DNA of 64,000 nt from positions 434,001 through 498,000 of the forward strand of contig NW_027469169.1 of NCBI RefSeq assembly GCF_051020765.1, written 5' to 3'. This document shows positions 60,501 through 64,000 of the stretch, one piece after another. The first letter of the stretch is position 1. Every line of letters begins with the position of its first letter. The DNA is from Lasioglossum baleicum (lineage: Eukaryota > Arthropoda > Insecta > Hymenoptera > Halictidae). A model generated the notes under the pieces. It had not been told where the DNA came from. It saw only the letters and a list, made by a program, of their open reading frames with translations, and made no database searches. The position numbers and the translations under genes were made by a program.

Positions 60501-63500
60501 AACGCATAACGCATAACGCATAACGCATAACGCATAACGCATAACGCATAACGGATAACGCATAACGCATAACGCATAACGCATAACGCATAACGCATAA
60601 CGCATAACGCATAACGCATAACGCATAACGCATAACGCATAACGCATAACGCATAACGCATAACGCATAACGCATAACGCATAACGCATAACGCATAACG
60701 CATAACGCATAACGCATAACGCATAACGCATAACGCATAACGCATAACGCATAACGCATAACGCATAACGCATAACGCATAACGCATAACGCATAACACA
60801 TAACGCATAACGCATAACGCATAACGCATAACCATAGCGCATAACGCTTAACGCGTAAAGCAAAACTCATAACCCATAACGCATAACGCATAACGCATAA
60901 CGCATAACGCATAACGCATAACGCATAACGCATAACGCATAACGCATAACGCATAACGCATAACGCATAACGCATAACGCATAACGCATAACGCATAACG
61001 CATAACGCATAACGCATAACGCATAACGCATAACGCATAACGCATAACGCATAACGCATAACGCATAACGCATAACGCATAACGCATAACGCATAACGCA
61101 TAACGCATAACGCATAACGCATAACGCATAACGCATAACGCATAACGCATAACGCATAACGCATAACACATAACGCATAACGCATAACGCATAACGCATA
61201 ACGCATAACCCATAGCGCATAACGCATAACGCATAACGCATAACGCATAACGCATAACGCATAACGCATAACGCATAACGCATAACGCATAACGCATAAC
61301 GCATAACGCATAACGCATAACGCATAACGCATAACGCATAACGCCATAACGCATAACGCATAACGCATAACGCATAACGCATAACGCATAACGCATAACG
61401 CATAACGCATAACGCATAACGCATAACGCATAACGCATAACGCATAACGCATAACGCATAACGCATAACGCATAACGCATAACGCATAACGCATAACGCA
61501 TAACGCATAACGCATAACGCATAACGCATAACGCATAACGCATAACGCATAACGCATAACGCATAACGCATAACGCATAACGCATAACGCATAACGCATA
61601 ACGCATAACGCATAACGCATAACGCATAACGCATAACGCATAACGCATAACGCATAACGCATAACGCATAACGCATAACGCATAACGCATAACGCATAAC
61701 GCATAACGCATAACGCATAACGCATAACGCATAACGCATAACGCATAACGCATAACGCATAACGCATAACGCATAACGCATAACGCATAACGCATAACGC
61801 ATAACGCATAACGCATAACGCATAACGCATAACGCATAACGCATAACGCATAACGCATAACGCATAACGCATAACGCATAACGCATAACGCATAACGCAT
61901 AACGCATAACGCATAACGCATAACGCATAACGCATAACGCATAACGCATAACGCATAACGCATGACGCATGACGCATAACGCATAACGCATAACGCATAA
62001 CGCATAACGCATAACGCATGACGCATAACGCATAACGCATAACGCATAACGCATAACGCATAACGCATAACGCATAACGCATAACGCATAACGCATAACG
62101 CATAACGCATAACGCATAACGCATAACGCATAACGCATAACGCATAACGCATAACGCATAACGCATAACGCATAACGCATAACGCATAACGCATAACGCA
62201 TAACGCATAACGCATAACGCATAACGCATAACGCATAACGCATAACGCATAACGCATAACGCATAACGCATAACGCATAACGCATAACGCATAACGCATA
62301 ACGCATAACGCATAACGCATAACGCATAACGCATAACGCATAACGCATAACGCATAACGCATAACGCATAACGCATAACGCATAACGCATAACGCATAAC
62401 GCATAACGCATAACGCATAACGCATAACGCATAACGCATAACGCATAACGCATAACGCATGACGCATGACGCATAACGCATAACGCATAACGCATAACGC
62501 ATAACGCATAACGCATGACGCATAACGGATAACCCATAGCGCATAACGCTTAACGCGTAAAGCAAAACTCATAACCCATAACGCATAACGCATAACGCAT
62601 AACGCATAACGCATAACGCATAACGCATAACGCATAACGCATAACGCATAACGCATAACGCATAACGCATAACGCATAACGCATAACGCATAACGCATAA
62701 CGCATAACGCATAACGCATAACGCATAACGCATAACGCATAACGCATAACGCATAACGCATAACGCATAACGCATAACGCATAACGCATAACGCATAACG
62801 CATAACGCATAACGCATAACGCATAACGCATAACGCATAACGCATAACGCATAACGCATAACGCATAACGCATAACGCATAACGCATAACGCATAACGCA
62901 TAACGCATAACGCATAACGCATAACGCATAACGCATAACGCATAACGCATAACGCATAACGCATAACGCATAACGCATAACGCATAACGCATAACGCATA
63001 ACGCATGACGCATGACGCATAACGCATAACCCATAGCGCATAACGCATAACGCATAACGCATAACGCATAACGCATAACGCATAACGCATAACGCATAAC
63101 GCATAACGCATAACTCATAACGGATAACGCATAACGCATAACGCATAACGCATAACGCATAACGCATAACGCATAACCCATAGCGCATAACGCTTAACGC
63201 CTAAAGCAAAACTCATAACCCATAACGCATAACGCATAACGCATAACGCACAACGCATAACGCATAACGCATAACGCATAACGCATAACGCATAACGCAT
63301 AACGCATAACGCATAACGCATAACGCATAACGCATAACGCATAACGCATAACGCATAACGCATAACGCATAACGCATAACGCATAACGCATAACGCATAA
63401 CGCATAACGCATAACGCATAACGCATAACGCATAACGCATAACGCATAACGCATAACGCATAACGCATAACGCATAACGCATAACGCATAACGCATAACG

Positions 63501-64000
63501 CATAACGCATGACGCATGACGCATAACGCATAACCCATAGCGCATAACGCATAACGCATAACGCATAACGCATAACGCATAACGCATAACGCATAACGCA
63601 TAACGCATAACGCATAACGCATAACGCATAACGCATAACGCATAACGCATAACGCATAACGCATAACGCATAACGCATAACGCATAACGCATAACGCATA
63701 ACGCATAACGCATAAACGCATAACGCATAACGCATAACGCATAACGCATAACGCATAACGCATGACGCATGACGCATAACGCATAACGCATAACGCATAA
63801 CGCATAACGCATAACGCATAACGCATAACGCATAACGCATAACGCATAACGCATAACGCATAAGCATAACGCATAACGCATAACGCATAACGCATAACGC
63901 ATAACGCATAACGCATAACGCATAACGCATAACGCATAACGCATAACGCATAACGCATAACGCATAACGCATAAGCATAACGCATAACGCATAACGCATA
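57521..64000 (-). repeat. Heptamer satellite block C, inverted copy of about 51.1-57.5 kb
   Basis: After a 47-nt spacer (57521-57567) the sequence is the reverse complement of what precedes 57520, base for base near the centre (paired positions sum to 115088), and stays in register by variant markers to the window end. It differs by about ten single-base indels (for example near 58571, 59028, 59519, 60115, 60150, 60833, 61344, 63715, 63864, 63974) and a few whole heptamers. Confidence 0.93.

Noticed and set aside
19808..64000. Open frames up to about 1,380 codons with the repeating peptide MRYALCV
   Set aside because: A stop-free 7-bp unit reads the same in all three frames of one strand; frames overlap completely and flip strand with repeat orientation. 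There is no promoter, codon bias or conserved domain.
19808..64000. Telomeric array
   Set aside because: The unit is not a known insect telomere motif, lacks a strong G-strand bias, changes orientation twice and forms higher-order repeats. These traits fit a satellite better.
19808..64000. CRISPR-like or other spacer-repeat array
   Set aside because: No unique spacers exist; every interval is a one- or two-base variant of the same heptamer, and the context is eukaryotic.

Overview
The window joins two very different things: a nearly complete Polinton (Maverick, adintovirus-like) DNA transposon/provirus of about 19.8 kb, and about 44 kb of a heptamer satellite, (CGCATAA)n. The host is a eukaryote, most likely an arthropod and probably an insect. 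The reasons are short AT-rich introns with GTAAGT/TTTCAG borders, TATA boxes and AATAAA signals, the Polinton gene set, a BIR (IAP) gene, and the absence of bacterial-style operon signals. No host gene is visible, and the species cannot be named from the sequence.

Polinton, 1-19807. The window opens inside the left terminal inverted repeat (TIR, 1-1062); the right TIR is at 18521-19713. Left to right the interior holds: a small spliced plus-strand gene; a BIR-domain gene; a DEDD-exonuclease-like gene; the virion block on the minus strand (major capsid, a 43-residue protein, penton-like minor capsid, adenain-type protease, a phospholipase A2/membrane-active core protein); a central promoter region at 6626-6748 with a TATA box; then the plus-strand block (packaging ATPase, a basic/acidic Polinton-associated protein, a small coiled-coil protein, two fibre-like proteins, chromodomain integrase). 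Two large hairpins lie between the convergent 3' ends of the plus- and minus-strand genes. They are followed on the minus strand by a spliced gene of unknown function, a spliced protein-primed DNA polymerase B, a small gene and a gene that runs into the right TIR. Integrase and polymerase serve transposition and replication. Capsid, penton, protease, ATPase, core protein and fibres would form a virion. BIR may act on host cell death. Every major frame is open, so the copy looks recent.

Satellite, 19808-64000. It consists of roughly 6,300 copies of a 7-bp unit in three orientation blocks: CGCATAA to about 27844, TTATGCG to 57520, then CGCATAA again. Variant heptamers form higher-order repeats, including a 3,745-bp tandem duplication. 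Because 7 is not a multiple of 3 and the unit has no stop on one strand, the array yields huge meaningless open frames. The last 6.4 kb is an inverted copy of the 6.4 kb before it, with a 47-nt spacer and about ten single-base indels not present in its partner. That is probably a fold-back read or assembly artefact, though a real inversion is not excluded.
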